Positions 10,088 through 21,658 are shown, numbered from the stretch's first letter. The stretch is 64,000 nt of DNA from Sphingomonas jaspsi DSM 18422 (GCF_000585415.1 NZ_KK073876.1:2484012-2548011); one strand, 5' to 3'. Notes: generated from the letters alone by a model not told the origin. Numbers and translations: made by a program.

Positions 10088-12202
10088 ATGCGTCACGCAT
10101 CCTTGCTCGTCTTCGGTCTCTTGTCGTCTGTATCCGTCCGCGCTGCAGATGCCCCAATTCCTCCGGTGGCGGCCAAAAAGCCGCACACAGTAACCGCGCC
10201 CCACGGCGCACAGCGACAGGACGAATATTACTGGCTGCGCGACGACACGCGGAAGAATGAGGAGATGCTCGGCTACCTGAAAGCCGAAAACGCCTACACC
10301 GACGGGTGGATGGCGCCACTGGCACCGCTCAAGGATCGGCTGCTCAAGGAATATGTCGCTCGCATTAAGCAGGACGACGACAGCGTGCCGGTCCTCGACC
10401 GCGGCTATTATTATTACAGCAGATTTTCCAAAGGTGCCGACTACCCGGTCATCGCACGCCGCAAAGGCAGCATGAGGGCGCCTGAACAGGTGCTGTTCGA
10501 CCAGCCTAAGATGGCCGAGGGAACGACCTACTTCTCGATCGGCGATTATGAGGTGAGCGACGACAATCGCATCGCGGCTTACGCGGAGGACAACGTCGGC
10601 CGCCGCCAATATGTCATCCGCTTCAAGGACATCGCAACCGGCAAGTTGCTGAGCGACGAGATCGCCAATGCCGAACCGAATATCGTCTGGCTGGCCGATA
10701 ATAAGACCGTCTATTACGTCGAAAAGGATCCGGTGACGTTGCTCTCGAAACGGATCAAATCGCATCGGCTGGGGACGCCGGCGAGCGACGACAAGCTGGT
10801 CTACGAAGAAAAGGACGACAGCTTCTACATCTCGCTGGTTCGCACCACCGGTCGCAAGTACGTCTGCGTGATGGCCTCGGCGACGGTGATGAGCGAACAG
10901 CGCTGCACATCGGCATCGGTACCGAGCGACCTCGTTCCACTGTCGCCGCGCCGCAAAGATCATCTTTATTGGGGCGACGAGGCGGGCGATCGGTGGGTGG
11001 TCCGCAGCAACAAGGACAGCGCCAACTACCAGCTATACCGCTTTGCCGTCACCGACCTTGGCAAGGGCGAGGCCGACTGGGCGGCGATGACCCCGGCGTC
11101 GAAATCCGACTTCATCGACGATTTCGCAGCCTTCGACGACCATGTCGCGATCGCCGAGCGCAGCGGCGGCAACAAGCGCATCCGGGTCCTGACCGATGCC
11201 GGCAAATCCACGGTCATCGGTGCCAGCGAACCGGCCTTCACCATGATGCTGACCGGAAATCGCAGCGAACACAGCGACTGGGTCCGGTACGGCTATGCGT
11301 CCCTCGTCCAACCTGCCCAGACCATCGAATATAATGTGCGCACCGGCGCAAAGCGCGTGCTGAAGACGCAGCCGACCCCAGGTTACGACCCCAAGTCCTA
11401 TGTCAGCGAACGACTTTGGATCGACGCGCGCGACGGGACCAAGGTGCCGGTCAGCCTGGTCTACAAGAAGGGCTTCAAGAAGGACGGCAGCGCCGCCATG
11501 CTGCAATATGCCTATGGCAGCTATGGCGCGTCGACCGACCCGGCGTATAGTACGACGGTAACCAGCCTGCTCGACCGGGGCATGGTCTATGCCATCGCCC
11601 ACATCCGCGGCGGTCAGGACTTGGGTCGCCAATGGTATGACGACGGGCACCTGCAAAAGAAGATCAACAGCTTCACCGATTTCATCGACGTGACCCGTGC
11701 CTTGGTATCGCAGGGATACGCCGCCAAGGACCGTGTCGCAGCCATGGGCGGCAGTGCCGGCGGACTGCTGATGGGCGGCGTCACCAACATGGCGCCGCAA
11801 GACTATAAGGTCGTCATCAACCTGGTGCCCTTCGTCGACGTGCTGACGACCATGCTCGACCCCAGCATACCGCTCACCACCAACGAATATGACGAATGGG
11901 GCAACCCCGAACGCGCCGCCGACTATGCGTGGATGGCCGCTTACAGCCCTTACGACAACATCAAGCGGCAGGCTTATCCCTCGATCTGGGTCGGAACCGG
12001 CCTGTGGGACAGCCAGGTGCAATATTACGAACCCACCAAATATGTCGCCCGGTTGCGCGCGACGAAGACCGACAGCAATCCCTTGCTGTTCCGCGTCAAC
12101 ATGGATTCAGGCCATGGCGGCAAGTCCGGCCGGTTCCGTCGCTATGAGGAGCAGGCCGAATATGGCGCCTTCATGCTGAACCAACTCGGCATCAACAAAT
12201 AG
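10088..12202 (+). CDS. S9A serine peptidase, oligopeptidase B type, exported
   Basis: This 704-residue protein has a short signal peptide (LLVFGLLSSVSVRA) followed by a seven-bladed beta-propeller region (about 60-420) and a C-terminal alpha/beta-hydrolase domain. Catalytic S556 lies in MGGSAGGLLMGG, the Asp in TGLWDSQVQYYEP and the His in DSGHGGKSG. PHGAQRQDEYYWLRDD near the start is typical of the prolyl oligopeptidase/oligopeptidase B N-terminus, and AIAHIRGGQDLGRQWYDDG precedes the active serine. Oligopeptidase B cuts short peptides after Arg or Lys. Most are cytosolic, whereas this one should be periplasmic. AAAGGGGG supports the ATG. It appears monocistronic. Confidence 0.92.
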   Translation: MRHASLLVFGLLSSVSVRAADAPIPPVAAKKPHTVTAPHGAQRQDEYYWLRDDTRKNEEMLGYLKAENAYTDGWMAPLAPLKDRLLKEYVARIKQDDDSVPVLDRGYYYYSRFSKGADYPVIARRKGSMRAPEQVLFDQPKMAEGTTYFSIGDYEVSDDNRIAAYAEDNVGRRQYVIRFKDIATGKLLSDEIANAEPNIVWLADNKTVYYVEKDPVTLLSKRIKSHRLGTPASDDKLVYEEKDDSFYISLVRTTGRKYVCVMASATVMSEQRCTSASVPSDLVPLSPRRKDHLYWGDEAGDRWVVRSNKDSANYQLYRFAVTDLGKGEADWAAMTPASKSDFIDDFAAFDDHVAIAERSGGNKRIRVLTDAGKSTVIGASEPAFTMMLTGNRSEHSDWVRYGYASLVQPAQTIEYNVRTGAKRVLKTQPTPGYDPKSYVSERLWIDARDGTKVPVSLVYKKGFKKDGSAAMLQYAYGSYGASTDPAYSTTVTSLLDRGMVYAIAHIRGGQDLGRQWYDDGHLQKKINSFTDFIDVTRALVSQGYAAKDRVAAMGGSAGGLLMGGVTNMAPQDYKVVINLVPFVDVLTTMLDPSIPLTTNEYDEWGNPERAADYAWMAAYSPYDNIKRQAYPSIWVGTGLWDSQVQYYEPTKYVARLRATKTDSNPLLFRVNMDSGHGGKSGRFRRYEEQAEYGAFMLNQLGINK

Positions 12203-12254
12203 GCAGCGATACGGCGGTCTTTGCGCCGCCGGGCGCCTAATCTGCCAAAAAGAA

Positions 12255-12281
12255 AACCCCGGGAGTCGCCTTCCCGGGGTT
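12255..12281. terminator. Bidirectional Rho-independent terminator
   Basis: A 10-bp stem AACCCCGGGA (12255-12264) pairs with TCCCGGGGTT (12272-12281) across a 7-base loop. A run CCTTTTGCTT follows on the plus strand, and the upstream AAAAAGAAAA gives TTTTCTTTTT on the minus strand. It lies between the convergent peptidase and beta-barrel genes and would end both transcripts. Confidence 0.88.
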
Positions 12282-12313
12282 CCTTTTGCTTGGCCTTTCG
12301 ACCGCGCTGCAGC

Positions 12314-13144
<831 letters not shown>

Positions 13145-13355
13145 TCTAATCCCCTTTAAAGACGCGAGGCGTCAGCTTCCTAACACAAGATTTCGCCTTA
13201 GGTTGCCTGTTCAGCATAGTGTCAGCGTCACAAATGTAAAAGCGTTGCGCAAATGCAACATTCCGTTTCCGCCCGGGCCAAAGCCAGTTAGGGGGTTGAA
13301 CGTCCGGTGCGATTGACGCGATATGGGACAGTAGCTTGAAAGGGCGAGAAAAACC

Positions 13356-14708
13356 GTGAAATCGTCAACCGTTAGTCGCGTAATCCTGGCCGCCGCCATG
13401 AGTGCCACTCTGGCCGTGCCCTCCCCTGCTCTTGCGAAAAAGAAAGCGCCGCCGCCACCGCCGCCCGCCCCCGTTTATGTGCCGTCGACGCCGATCGACC
13501 GCTTCTATTCGGCGCGCAAGGACGCGATGCTGTGGATGGGCAGCCGCGAGGCGCAAGTCGCTCTAGTCGAGTTGCTGCGTGATTCCCCGATCGACGGTTT
13601 CACCCGCGGGCCGCAGCTAGCGACGGAAATCGAGGCCAAGATCGCGGCGGCACAGGGCGGCGATGCCGCAGCAGCCAAGGTCGCCGACCGGGCGATGTCG
13701 CAAGCGCTGGTCGACTATGTCCAGTCGCTCTACCAGCCGATCGCCGGCATGGAATATGGCGACAATTGGGTACGCCCGCGCGCTCCCACGGGTGAATCGA
13801 TCCTCGCCCTCGCCGCTCGTGCGCCGGTTCTCGCCGACCATGTGAAGACGGTATGGAATATCAATCCGATCTACGCCCAGCTCCGTCAGGCGGCGCTGGC
13901 CGAGGCGAAGCTGGCTAACGGCGGTCAATCGTCGCTGCTGGCGACCAACCTGTCGCGCGCGCGGTTCAAGTCGCCGTCGGATCGCTACGTCGTCGTCGAC
14001 ATCGTGTCGCAGCGCCTATGGATGTACCAGGCCGGTCAGCCGGTCGGCAGCATGAAGGTCGTCGTCGGCAAGAATGAAATCGACAAGATGACCGGCAAGA
14101 ACCTGCAGACGCCGATGATCGCCAGCGTGATGTATTACACGGTGCACAACCCCTATTGGCACGTGCCCGATCACCTGGTGAAGAACATCGCCAAGGGTGT
14201 CGTCAGCTTCGGCGTCAACGCGATCAAGGGGCGATACGAAGTCGTCAGCGCCTGGGCCAACGACGCCGTTGTGCTCGATCCCAACACGGTCGACTGGAAG
14301 GCCGCGGCCGCCGGTCAGATCTTCCCCAAGCTTCGTCAGCGTCCGTCGGGCGACAATTCGATGGGCAAGATGAAATTCCCGTTCGTGAACAGCGAAGGCA
14401 TCTTCCTGCACGACACCGAGCATAAGGAATATTTCGCCAAGTCCGACCGCTCGCTCAGCAACGGCTGCGTCCGTCTCGAACAGGCGGCGCGTCTCGGCGA
14501 ATGGCTCAACCAGGGCAAACTGGTGGCGCCGGCGGGCGGAACCGAGGCTGCGGTCCCCTTCCCGCAGGGTGTCCCGGTCTACATCACTTATCTGACTGCG
14601 CGTCCCGAAGACGGGAAGATCGCCTATGCCAAGGATATCTACGGCTGGGATCGGGCCCCGCGCCAGGTTGCCGCTGCTGCGGCGGCGACAACCAGCAGCA
14701 CTCAATAA
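13356..14708 (+). CDS. Exported L,D-transpeptidase (YkuD domain, YcbB-like)
   Basis: This periplasmic 450-residue enzyme cross-links or modifies peptidoglycan stem peptides. It has a signal peptide (ILAAAMSATLAVPSPALA), then KKKAPPPPPPAP, a helical scaffold region (about 45-205) and the YkuD domain (about 208-400). The YkuD domain starts RYVVVDIVSQRLWMYQAG and includes PYWHVPDHL, GIFLHDTEHKEYF and the catalytic motif SNGCVRL with nucleophile C371. YPNGWDR-like conserved C-terminal elements are not obvious. The start is the GTG at 13356, which directly precedes the signal peptide. The gene ends in a convergent overlap with the GH13 gene (stops at 14706-14708 and 14702-14704). The large scaffold before YkuD resembles beta-lactam-insensitive YcbB-type enzymes. 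Confidence 0.9.
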   Translation: MKSSTVSRVILAAAMSATLAVPSPALAKKKAPPPPPPAPVYVPSTPIDRFYSARKDAMLWMGSREAQVALVELLRDSPIDGFTRGPQLATEIEAKIAAAQGGDAAAAKVADRAMSQALVDYVQSLYQPIAGMEYGDNWVRPRAPTGESILALAARAPVLADHVKTVWNINPIYAQLRQAALAEAKLANGGQSSLLATNLSRARFKSPSDRYVVVDIVSQRLWMYQAGQPVGSMKVVVGKNEIDKMTGKNLQTPMIASVMYYTVHNPYWHVPDHLVKNIAKGVVSFGVNAIKGRYEVVSAWANDAVVLDPNTVDWKAAAAGQIFPKLRQRPSGDNSMGKMKFPFVNSEGIFLHDTEHKEYFAKSDRSLSNGCVRLEQAARLGEWLNQGKLVAPAGGTEAAVPFPQGVPVYITYLTARPEDGKIAYAKDIYGWDRAPRQVAAAAAATTSSTQ

Positions 14709-16069
14709 GTCCGTCTGAACACCCGGGTCGACCAGGGGGCGAGCGTCATGCTCGTCCCCTTTTTGATGTCCAGCGTCGCCCCGTCCCTTTCTGACCAGCT
14801 ACCGGGTTGCGGCAGTTCACCAAGGGTTACGGTACGCGGCTCTGCGCTGTAGTTCTGGACCACCAGTACCGCGTCGCCATCCTTCGAGCGGACGAAGCTG
14901 AAGACCTTCTGCGCATCGCTGTTCTTCACCTGAACCATCCGCGCGCCCCATGGCGCATTGTCGAGCGCATGGTGCCGGTCGCGGAAAGCGATCCAGTCGG
15001 CGATCAGCGCGCCGTTGGGGTGCGCCTTCCAGACGATCGGGTCCTTCTCGAAGAACTTCAGCCGCTTGTCGTTCCCGGCCTCCTGCCCGTTGTAGATGAG
15101 CGGGACGCCTTCGCTGGTGAACAATAGCGCGAAGGCGTTGGGTAGCGCGGGACCCATCCGTTCGAATTCGGTCCCCGACCAGGCGTTTTCATCATGGTTC
15201 GAGGTGAAGATCATGCGCTGCGCGCCGGTCGGCCACGCACTCTCATTCTCGCTGTAGAAGCCATAAAGCGCGCCGGTATCCGCCTCGCCCTTGCCGATCT
15301 TCTGCAGCGCTTCGGCCCAGGCCCAGCCGTAGCTTGCGTCGAACGAGGTCATGTGGAGGTCGCGGTGATTGAATTCGCCGAGCATCCAGACGGGCTTGAT
15401 GCGATTGAGGTCGCGCCGCACCTGGTTCCAGAAGTCGGGCGGGACGTAGCCGGCAACGTCGGCGCGGAAGCCGTCTACGCCGACGTCCCGCACCCAATAG
15501 GCCATCGCCCCTGCCATCTCGCGGCGAAGACCCGCCTTCGAATAATCGAGATCGATGATGTCCGACCAGTCCCACCACGGGGTCGACACATGGTCCCCCT
15601 TCCAGTCGTGGACGTACCAGTCCGGGTGCTGGGTCACCCACTTATGATCCCAGGCCGTATGATTGGCGACCCAGTCGAGGATTACATGCATTCCTTGGGC
15701 ATGGGCCGCGTCAACGAAGGCCCTTAGGTCGGCGGTCGTGCCAAGCTCGGGATTGACCGCGCGATAGTCGCGCACGCTGTAGGGACTGCCCATCGTCCCC
15801 TTGCGGTTCTTTTCGCCAATCGGGTGGATGGGCATCAGCCACAAAATATCGACCCCCATCGACTTCAGCCGCGGGATTTGCGCGGTCGCGGCCTTCAGCG
15901 TGCCGTCCGGCGTGAACTGGCGGGTATTGATCTGGTAGATGACGGCCTGCCGCGACCAGGCCGGATGCTTGATCCCTTCGAAGCTTGCCGGCGCATAGGG
16001 GTCGGCGGGCTTCGTATGGGCCGCAACCGGCGCGAACAGCAACGATGCGGCAACGAGGGATCTGAGCAT
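14702..16069 (-). CDS. Exported GH13 alpha-amylase-family glycosidase
   Basis: This 455-residue secreted or periplasmic enzyme acts on alpha-glucans. It has a signal peptide ([16 protein letters not shown]) followed by a TIM-barrel starting [17 protein letters not shown]. Catalytic residues are D204 (nucleophile, [11 protein letters not shown]), E232 (acid/base, MLGEFNH) and D293 (TSNHDENAW). Conserved [11 protein letters not shown] is region I. A C-terminal beta domain runs from about residue 385. The ATG at 16069 gives the signal peptide; longer in-frame extension lies inside the aldolase gene. It is the last gene of the Entner-Doudoroff operon, four bases after eda, which ties starch breakdown to glucose catabolism. 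Exact specificity (amylase, maltogenic, glucosidase) is not readable. Confidence 0.9.
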   Translation of the reverse strand: MLRSLVAASLLFAPVAAHTKPADPYAPASFEGIKHPAWSRQAVIYQINTRQFTPDGTLKAATAQIPRLKSMGVDILWLMPIHPIGEKNRKGTMGSPYSVRDYRAVNPELGTTADLRAFVDAAHAQGMHVILDWVANHTAWDHKWVTQHPDWYVHDWKGDHVSTPWWDWSDIIDLDYSKAGLRREMAGAMAYWVRDVGVDGFRADVAGYVPPDFWNQVRRDLNRIKPVWMLGEFNHRDLHMTSFDASYGWAWAEALQKIGKGEADTGALYGFYSENESAWPTGAQRMIFTSNHDENAWSGTEFERMGPALPNAFALLFTSEGVPLIYNGQEAGNDKRLKFFEKDPIVWKAHPNGALIADWIAFRDRHHALDNAPWGARMVQVKNSDAQKVFSFVRSKDGDAVLVVQNYSAEPRTVTLGELPQPGSWSERDGATLDIKKGTSMTLAPWSTRVFRRTY

Positions 16070-16073
16070 TACA

Positions 16074-16688
16074 CTACCTTTCGAACTGGGCGGCCTTCCG
16101 CGCACGCTCGCCAACCTTGGCCATGTCACGCTCGCCCGCCGGAACCAGCCAGCTCCCGCCGACGCAAAGCACCGCCGGATGCGCCAGCCATTGCGACACC
16201 GTATCCTCGCGGATCCCGCCGGTGGGACAAAAGCGGACATCGCCGAACGGGCCGGCTAGCGCTTTGAGCGCATTCAATCCACCCGCGGCTTCCGCGGGGA
16301 AGAATTTGAACCGGTCGAGGCCGAGATCGAGCCCGCGCATGATGTCGCCGGCGTTGGCGATCCCGGGCAGGAACGGCACGCCGCTGGCGATGGCGGCCTT
16401 GCCAAGGCCTTCGGTAAGGCCAGGCGACACGATAAACTGCGATCCGGCGTCGATCGCCTCGCCCAGCATTTTCTCGTTGAGCACAGTGCCAGCGCCGACG
16501 ATGGCACCATCGACCTTGCTCATCGCGCGAATGCAATCCAGCGCGTTGGGCGTGCGCAGCGTGATTTCGAGCACCGGCAGCCCCGCCTCGACCAGCGTTT
16601 CCGCTAGAGCGACCGGGTCGATCCCCTCTTCCATCACCAGCACCGGAATGACCGGAGCGGTGCGCATCACCGTTTCGATATCGCTCAT
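16074..16688 (-). CDS. eda: 2-keto-3-deoxy-6-phosphogluconate aldolase
   Basis: This cytoplasmic 204-residue class I aldolase splits KDPG to pyruvate and glyceraldehyde 3-phosphate, the last Entner-Doudoroff step. Visible active-site residues are E41 (LEITLRT, with R45 for phosphate or carboxylate binding) and the Schiff-base lysine K128 in [23 protein letters not shown] and CPTGGI also match the family. Its length is normal. It overlaps glk by four bases (16685-16688) and is followed by the GH13 gene, so it belongs to the operon running from zwf. Confidence 0.96.
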   Translation of the reverse strand: MSDIETVMRTAPVIPVLVMEEGIDPVALAETLVEAGLPVLEITLRTPNALDCIRAMSKVDGAIVGAGTVLNEKMLGEAIDAGSQFIVSPGLTEGLGKAAIASGVPFLPGIANAGDIMRGLDLGLDRFKFFPAEAAGGLNALKALAGPFGDVRFCPTGGIREDTVSQWLAHPAVLCVGGSWLVPAGERDMAKVGERARKAAQFER

Positions 16689-17659
16689 GCAAACTCCTTG
16701 GCGAAGGCGGCGGCGGCGCCATAGAGGCCCGGCTCGGGATAGGTTACCAGTTTCACCGGGATCGCCTCCATTCGACGTTCGAAACGGCCCTTGGCGATGA
16801 AGCGGTCGGCAAAGCCCGAGGTCGCGAAGCGATCACGGATACGGTAGCCGAGCCCGCCAGCGATCACCACGGCATTGGCGCCGTGCGCCAGCGCCTGGTC
16901 GCCCGCGACCGCACCCAGCGACAGGAAAAAGCGGTCAAGCGCCGCGCCGGCAAGCGGGTCGCTACCGTCAAGCGCGGCCGCCCACAGCGCCTTGTCGTCG
17001 ACATGGGCCACGGCCTTGCCTTCGATCGCGGCCAGCGCATTGTAGATGTTGAACAATCCCGAACCGCAGGCGATCCGCTCGACCGACACGCGGCGGTAGA
17101 CGCGGCGCAGCGACTGCAGGATCTGGTCTTCCAGGGCGTCGAGCGGCGCGAAGTCGACATGCCCGCCTTCGGTTTCGATGACATGATATTCGTGCGCCGG
17201 AAGCTTCAGCAGCTGCGCCACCCCAAGCCCGGTTCCGGGCCCCACAATGCTGGTAAGGCCGGTTTCGGGAAGCGGTCCGTCGGGGCCGCACAGGTGCAGG
17301 AAATGTTCGTCGTCGAGCTGCGCCACGGCATGGGCCACCGCCCCGAAATCGTTGACGATCTTGTACTGGGTAACGCCCAGTTTCTCCTGCATCAGCGCGG
17401 GACGGATGACCCATGGGTTGTTGGTCAGCTTCAGGACATCGCCGCCGACCGGGCCGGCAAAGGCGATGCCGATGGCATCGGGTTCGGGACCGGGATTGCG
17501 GGCGCAAAAATCCTGCCAGGCCAGCTGGAAGCTCGCATGGTCGGCGGTTTTCAACACCACCGGCTCGCCAAGCGACACGACCTTGCCGCCGTCGATGTCG
17601 GCCAGTGCGAAGCGGGCGTGCGTGCCGCCGATGTCGGCGACGGCGATGGTGCGGCTCAT
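16685..17659 (-). CDS. glk: Glucokinase
   Basis: This 324-residue cytoplasmic kinase phosphorylates free glucose with ATP. It starts with the phosphate-binding motif [15 protein letters not shown], followed by [23 protein letters not shown] with the catalytic Asp, and [23 protein letters not shown] is the glucokinase sugar-binding Glu-His motif, and [11 protein letters not shown] lies near the C-terminus. It is the bacterial Glk family, not ROK. It overlaps edd by four bases and eda by four bases. Its place here suits a cell that makes intracellular glucose from maltodextrins rather than taking glucose up by a phosphotransferase system. Confidence 0.95.
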   Translation of the reverse strand: MSRTIAVADIGGTHARFALADIDGGKVVSLGEPVVLKTADHASFQLAWQDFCARNPGPEPDAIGIAFAGPVGGDVLKLTNNPWVIRPALMQEKLGVTQYKIVNDFGAVAHAVAQLDDEHFLHLCGPDGPLPETGLTSIVGPGTGLGVAQLLKLPAHEYHVIETEGGHVDFAPLDALEDQILQSLRRVYRRVSVERIACGSGLFNIYNALAAIEGKAVAHVDDKALWAAALDGSDPLAGAALDRFFLSLGAVAGDQALAHGANAVVIAGGLGYRIRDRFATSGFADRFIAKGRFERRMEAIPVKLVTYPEPGLYGAAAAFAKEFA

Positions 17660-19467
17660 AACATTCCGTCCATTCCGGCGAGCATGGCGGATCCGCCATG
17701 TTCGGCATTGTCAGCGCCGTGGCGCATGAAGGCGAATAGTTCGCGGCCCGTGCCGATATGCGGCGGCGGCGGCGGTACGGGCTCGCGGCTGTCAAGGTCG
17801 GCGTGAACCTGCAGCGTTCCCGAATGGCCGCACAGCTTGATCATATCGCCGTCGCGGACCTTGGACAGCGGTCCGCCGCCGAGCGCTTCGCTGCAGCAGT
17901 GGATCGCCGCCGGGACCTTGCCGCTGGCGCCCGACATGCGCCCGTCCGTGACCAAAGCGACCCTGAACCCCTTGTCCTGCAACACGCCGAGCGGCGGGGT
18001 CAGCTTGTGCAGTTCTGGCATGCCGTTGGCGCGTGGGCCCTGGAAGCGCACCACCACCACCACGTCGCGGTCAAGCTCTCCCGCCTTGAAGGCGTCGACC
18101 ACCTGGTTCTGGTCGTGGAACACCCGGCAGGGCGCCTCGATCGTCCAGCGCTCGCGGTCGACGGCGCTGGTCTTGAAGATGGCGCGGCCGAGGTTGCCCT
18201 TGACCAGCTTCATGCCCCCATCGGGAAGGAACGGGTCGCTGGCAGGCCGCAGCATGTCGGGGTTGGACGATTGCGTGACCCCGTCCCAACGCAGCGCATC
18301 GCCGTCCAGTGACGGCCGCGAGGCGAACGCGGCGAATTCGTCCGCCCCGGCGGCGAGGATGTCGCCGTGCAGCAGGCCATGTTCGACCAAGGTATGTGCG
18401 ACAAACTCCATCCCGCCCGCATGGTGAAAATCGTTCGTATCGCCCGAACCATTTGGGTACACTCGGGCAATCAGCGGCACGGCATCGCTCAGCCGGTCGA
18501 TGTCTTCCCAGTCGATGACAATGCCCGCCGCCCGCGCGATGGCGGGGATATGGATGGCATGGTTGGTCGACCCGCCGGTCGCCAGCAGCCCGACGGTCGC
18601 GTTGACGATGGCGCGTTCGTCGACAACCAGGCCCAACGGCCGCTCGCGCTTGGCAGACAGGTCGGCGATGCGGTGGACCGCGGCGCGGGTCAGTGCCTGG
18701 CGCAGCGGTGTGCCCGGATTGACGAAGGCGCTGCCCGGGACATGCAGCCCCATCAGCTCCATCATCATCTGGTTCGAATTGGCGGTGCCGTAGAAGGTGC
18801 AGGTGCCCGCGCCGTGATAGCTGGCGGCTTCGGCGGCGAGCAGTTCTTCCTTGGTCGCCTTGCCTTCCGCGAACAGTTGGCGGACCCGCTGCTTCTCCTT
18901 GTTGGCCAGACCGGACGGCATCGGACCGGCGGGGACCAGCAACGCGGGCAAATGACCGAAGCGAAGCGCGCCGATCAAAAGGCCCGGCACGATCTTGTCG
19001 CAGATGCCGAGCATCGCCACGCCGTCGAACATGCCATGGCTGAGCGCCACTGCCGTCGACAGGGCGATGACGTCGCGGCTGAACAGCGACAGCTCCATCC
19101 CCGACTGGCCTTGGGTCACCCCGTCGCACATCGCCGGGACCCCGCCCGCGACCTGCGCCGTGGCGCCGACCTCGCGCGCCCAGACCTTCATCTGTTCGGG
19201 GTAGCGATAATAGGGCTGGTGCGCCGACAACATGTCGTTGAAGGCCGTGACGATGCCGATGTTCGGCCCGCGCATGCCGCGGATCGCCTCCTTGTCCTCG
19301 CCCGCCGCGGCGAAGCCGTGGGCGAAGTTGCCGCAACTCATTCGCGGGCGGCTGATCCCGCGTTCGGCCTCGTCGGCGATCAGCTTCAGGTAGGTGCTGC
19401 GGCTCGGCTTCGACCGTTCGATGATGCGGTCGGTGACAGCCGCGACTTTGGGGTCGAGCCGCGCCAT
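17656..19467 (-). CDS. edd: 6-phosphogluconate dehydratase
   Basis: This 603-residue iron-sulfur dehydratase of the IlvD/Edd family makes KDPG from 6-phosphogluconate. Family marks are [44 protein letters not shown] with cluster cysteine, [16 protein letters not shown] with the second Cys, [17 protein letters not shown] with the third, [15 protein letters not shown], and [18 protein letters not shown] at the C-terminus. The ATG at 19467 overlaps the pgl stop (TGATG); a GTG one codon earlier is also possible. It is the central gene of the zwf-pgl-edd-glk-eda operon. Confidence 0.96.
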   Translation of the reverse strand: MARLDPKVAAVTDRIIERSKPSRSTYLKLIADEAERGISRPRMSCGNFAHGFAAAGEDKEAIRGMRGPNIGIVTAFNDMLSAHQPYYRYPEQMKVWAREVGATAQVAGGVPAMCDGVTQGQSGMELSLFSRDVIALSTAVALSHGMFDGVAMLGICDKIVPGLLIGALRFGHLPALLVPAGPMPSGLANKEKQRVRQLFAEGKATKEELLAAEAASYHGAGTCTFYGTANSNQMMMELMGLHVPGSAFVNPGTPLRQALTRAAVHRIADLSAKRERPLGLVVDERAIVNATVGLLATGGSTNHAIHIPAIARAAGIVIDWEDIDRLSDAVPLIARVYPNGSGDTNDFHHAGGMEFVAHTLVEHGLLHGDILAAGADEFAAFASRPSLDGDALRWDGVTQSSNPDMLRPASDPFLPDGGMKLVKGNLGRAIFKTSAVDRERWTIEAPCRVFHDQNQVVDAFKAGELDRDVVVVVRFQGPRANGMPELHKLTPPLGVLQDKGFRVALVTDGRMSGASGKVPAAIHCCSEALGGGPLSKVRDGDMIKLCGHSGTLQVHADLDSREPVPPPPPHIGTGRELFAFMRHGADNAEHGGSAMLAGMDGML

Positions 19468-20168
19468 CACGGAGCCCAGTGAATGTCGATCGGCTGTTCG
19501 GCCTCGGCCAGCACGCGGCCGATCGGCAGCTTGGACGACTGCCCGTCCTCGATTGCGCCTTCCAGCAGGTCGCGCTTGGCCTGGCCGGTGATGGTAATGA
19601 GGATGGTTCGGGCCGACAGGATCGCCGAGCGGGTCAGCGTAACGCGCGCAACCGGTGCTTCCGGCGGCAGCGGATCGGGCATGACGCCGATCGCGTTGCG
19701 GCCCTTGGGCGCATTCAGCGCCTCATCGAGGTCGGGTCCCGCGAAGATCGACGCCGTATGCCCGTCATTGCCCATGCCGAGCCAGACCAGGTCGGGCGGC
19801 CATTTAAGATCTTTCAATCGGGCGTCGGCCGAATTGCCGGCGAGCTTGTAATCGTCGATGTCGCCGGTGATCGGCACCACCCGCGCACCGACCGGCAGGA
19901 AGGTCTGCGCAATCATCCGCACGTTCGAACGCTCGTCGGTCATCGGCACCAGCCGCTCGTCGCCGGGGATGATGGTGACTTTTTTCCAGTTGATCTTGGC
20001 CTTCACCAGCCGATCGAAAATCGGCTTGGGCGTATTGCCGCCGGGCAGCGCGATCAGGGCTTCCCCGCGCGCATCGAGAGCAGATTCGATGATGAAGCCG
20101 ATATCGCCCGCGACGGCATCGGCCATCTCGTCGAGCGTATCATAGTCCCAGAATTCAGCTTCAATCAT
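19467..20168 (-). CDS. pgl: 6-phosphogluconolactonase
   Basis: This 233-residue cytoplasmic DevB/SOL-type lactonase hydrolyses 6-phosphogluconolactone after Zwf. Motifs are ALIALPGGNTPKPIFDRL (phosphate loop), VTIIPGDERLVPMTDERSN and VWLGMGNDGHTASIFAGPDLD with the catalytic His, then RVTLTRSAILSA and ITGQAKRDLLEGAI. The ATG at 20168 is preferred because GGAG lies 9 bases upstream and it overlaps the zwf stop by 8 bases. A second ATG at 20183 would add five residues. Order and overlap show an operon with zwf and edd. Confidence 0.95.
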   Translation of the reverse strand: MIEAEFWDYDTLDEMADAVAGDIGFIIESALDARGEALIALPGGNTPKPIFDRLVKAKINWKKVTIIPGDERLVPMTDERSNVRMIAQTFLPVGARVVPITGDIDDYKLAGNSADARLKDLKWPPDLVWLGMGNDGHTASIFAGPDLDEALNAPKGRNAIGVMPDPLPPEAPVARVTLTRSAILSARTILITITGQAKRDLLEGAIEDGQSSKLPIGRVLAEAEQPIDIHWAP

Positions 20169-21618
20169 GCCAGCTAACTCCATCCCTTTCTGTCAGCGCG
20201 ATGGCGGCCGACGGCCCCCAGCTTCCCGCGCTATATGTCCTTGGCGCCAGGCCGGCCTCTTCCCAGGCGGCACGAATGCCGTCGACCCAGGTCCATTGCG
20301 CCTCGACCTCGTCACGGCGCACGAACAGCGTCGGATTGCCTTCGATCAGGTCGAGCAGCAGCCGTTCATAGGCGATCCGGCGACGATGATCGGCAAAGGC
20401 GTTGGCCATGCCGACGTCAAGCGGCATTTCGCGCAGACGAACGCCGTCACGGTCGAGGCCCGGCGTCTTGGCCATCATCATCAGGCGGATATCTTCATCG
20501 GGCTGGATCGAAATGACCAGCTTGTTGGGGCTGGTCTTGGCCCCTCGCGCCGAGAAAATGTTGAAGGGCACGCATTTGAACTGGATGTAGATTTCGGTCT
20601 TGCGGGTCGGCATGCGCTTGCCGGTGCGAAGGTAAAACGGCACCCCTGCCCAGCGCCAATTGTCGACATGGGCCTTCAGCGCGACGAAGGTTTCGGTCGT
20701 CGACGGCTTGCCGAGTTCTTCAAGATAGCCCTTGGCGGGCTGGCCGTCCGACGCCCCCGCACCATATTGACCGGTCACGACATGGTTGCCGACGTCGCTC
20801 GCGCCGATCTTGCGCAGCGAGCGCAGCACCTTGACCTTTTCGTCGCGGATCGCGGTCGCGTCGAAATCGGTCGGCGGCTCCATCGCCACCAGTGCCAGCA
20901 GCTGCAGCATATGGTTCTGGACCATGTCACGCATCGCGCCCGCGCCGTCGTAATAGCCGGCACGGCCTTCCAGCCCTACCGTTTCGGCGACGGTGATCTG
21001 AACATGGTCGATATGCGCGGAATTCCACAGCGGCTCGAACATCGAATTGGCGAAGCGCAGCGCCAGGAGGTTCTGGACGGTTTCCTTGCCCAGATAATGG
21101 TCGATGCGGAAGGTCCGGTTTTCGGGGAAGGCCTTGGCCACCGCGTCGTTGATTTCGCGGCTGCTTTCCAGATCGCTGCCCAGCGGCTTTTCGAGCGCCA
21201 GCCTGACATTGTCGCAGGTCAGGCCGACCCGCTCTAGCCCATCGATGATCGGTTCGAACAGCGATGGCGCCGTCGACAGAAAGATGGCGAGGCCTTGCGA
21301 GCAGTCGATCCGCTTCGACAATTCGTCGAAATGGTCGGGGACCGACGCGTCCAGCGTGACGTAGCTGAGGCGTTTTGCGAACTCCGCGGCCTTGGCCTCG
21401 TCATAGAAGTCCGACGGCACATGTTCCTTAAGCGCTTCGAGCGCGGATTGCCGAAAGCCTTCGTCGTCGAGCTCGCTTCGCGCCGTGCCGACGATCTTGA
21501 GGCCGTCGGGCAGTAGGCCATCGGCATGCAGCCCATAGAGCGAAGGAAGGAGCATGCGGTGCGACAGGTCTCCGGTCGCACCAAACAGCAGCAGGGTCTG
21601 TACCTTGTCGGCGATCAT
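20161..21618 (-). CDS. zwf: Glucose-6-phosphate 1-dehydrogenase
   Basis: This 485-residue cytoplasmic enzyme oxidises glucose 6-phosphate to the lactone. The nucleotide motif is LLLFGATGDLSHRMLLPSL (residues 9-27). EKPLG is at about 143-147, and the catalytic/substrate motif RIDHYLGKE is at 171-179 with H174. FYLRTGKRMPTRKTEI lies in the C-terminal half. It is the first gene of the Entner-Doudoroff operon. A strong AGGGAGA precedes the ATG. The palindrome TGCATCCGTATGCA lies 62 bases upstream, inside the end of the preceding halogenase-like gene, and matches the palindromes near the lacI gene. Sugar-dependent control is therefore likely. Confidence 0.96.
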   Translation of the reverse strand: MIADKVQTLLLFGATGDLSHRMLLPSLYGLHADGLLPDGLKIVGTARSELDDEGFRQSALEALKEHVPSDFYDEAKAAEFAKRLSYVTLDASVPDHFDELSKRIDCSQGLAIFLSTAPSLFEPIIDGLERVGLTCDNVRLALEKPLGSDLESSREINDAVAKAFPENRTFRIDHYLGKETVQNLLALRFANSMFEPLWNSAHIDHVQITVAETVGLEGRAGYYDGAGAMRDMVQNHMLQLLALVAMEPPTDFDATAIRDEKVKVLRSLRKIGASDVGNHVVTGQYGAGASDGQPAKGYLEELGKPSTTETFVALKAHVDNWRWAGVPFYLRTGKRMPTRKTEIYIQFKCVPFNIFSARGAKTSPNKLVISIQPDEDIRLMMMAKTPGLDRDGVRLREMPLDVGMANAFADHRRRIAYERLLLDLIEGNPTLFVRRDEVEAQWTWVDGIRAAWEEAGLAPRTYSAGSWGPSAAIALTERDGVSWHD

Positions 21619-21658
21619 GCATTCTCCCTAGCCGCAACGGAGGCGGCTTGCGAAGTGG

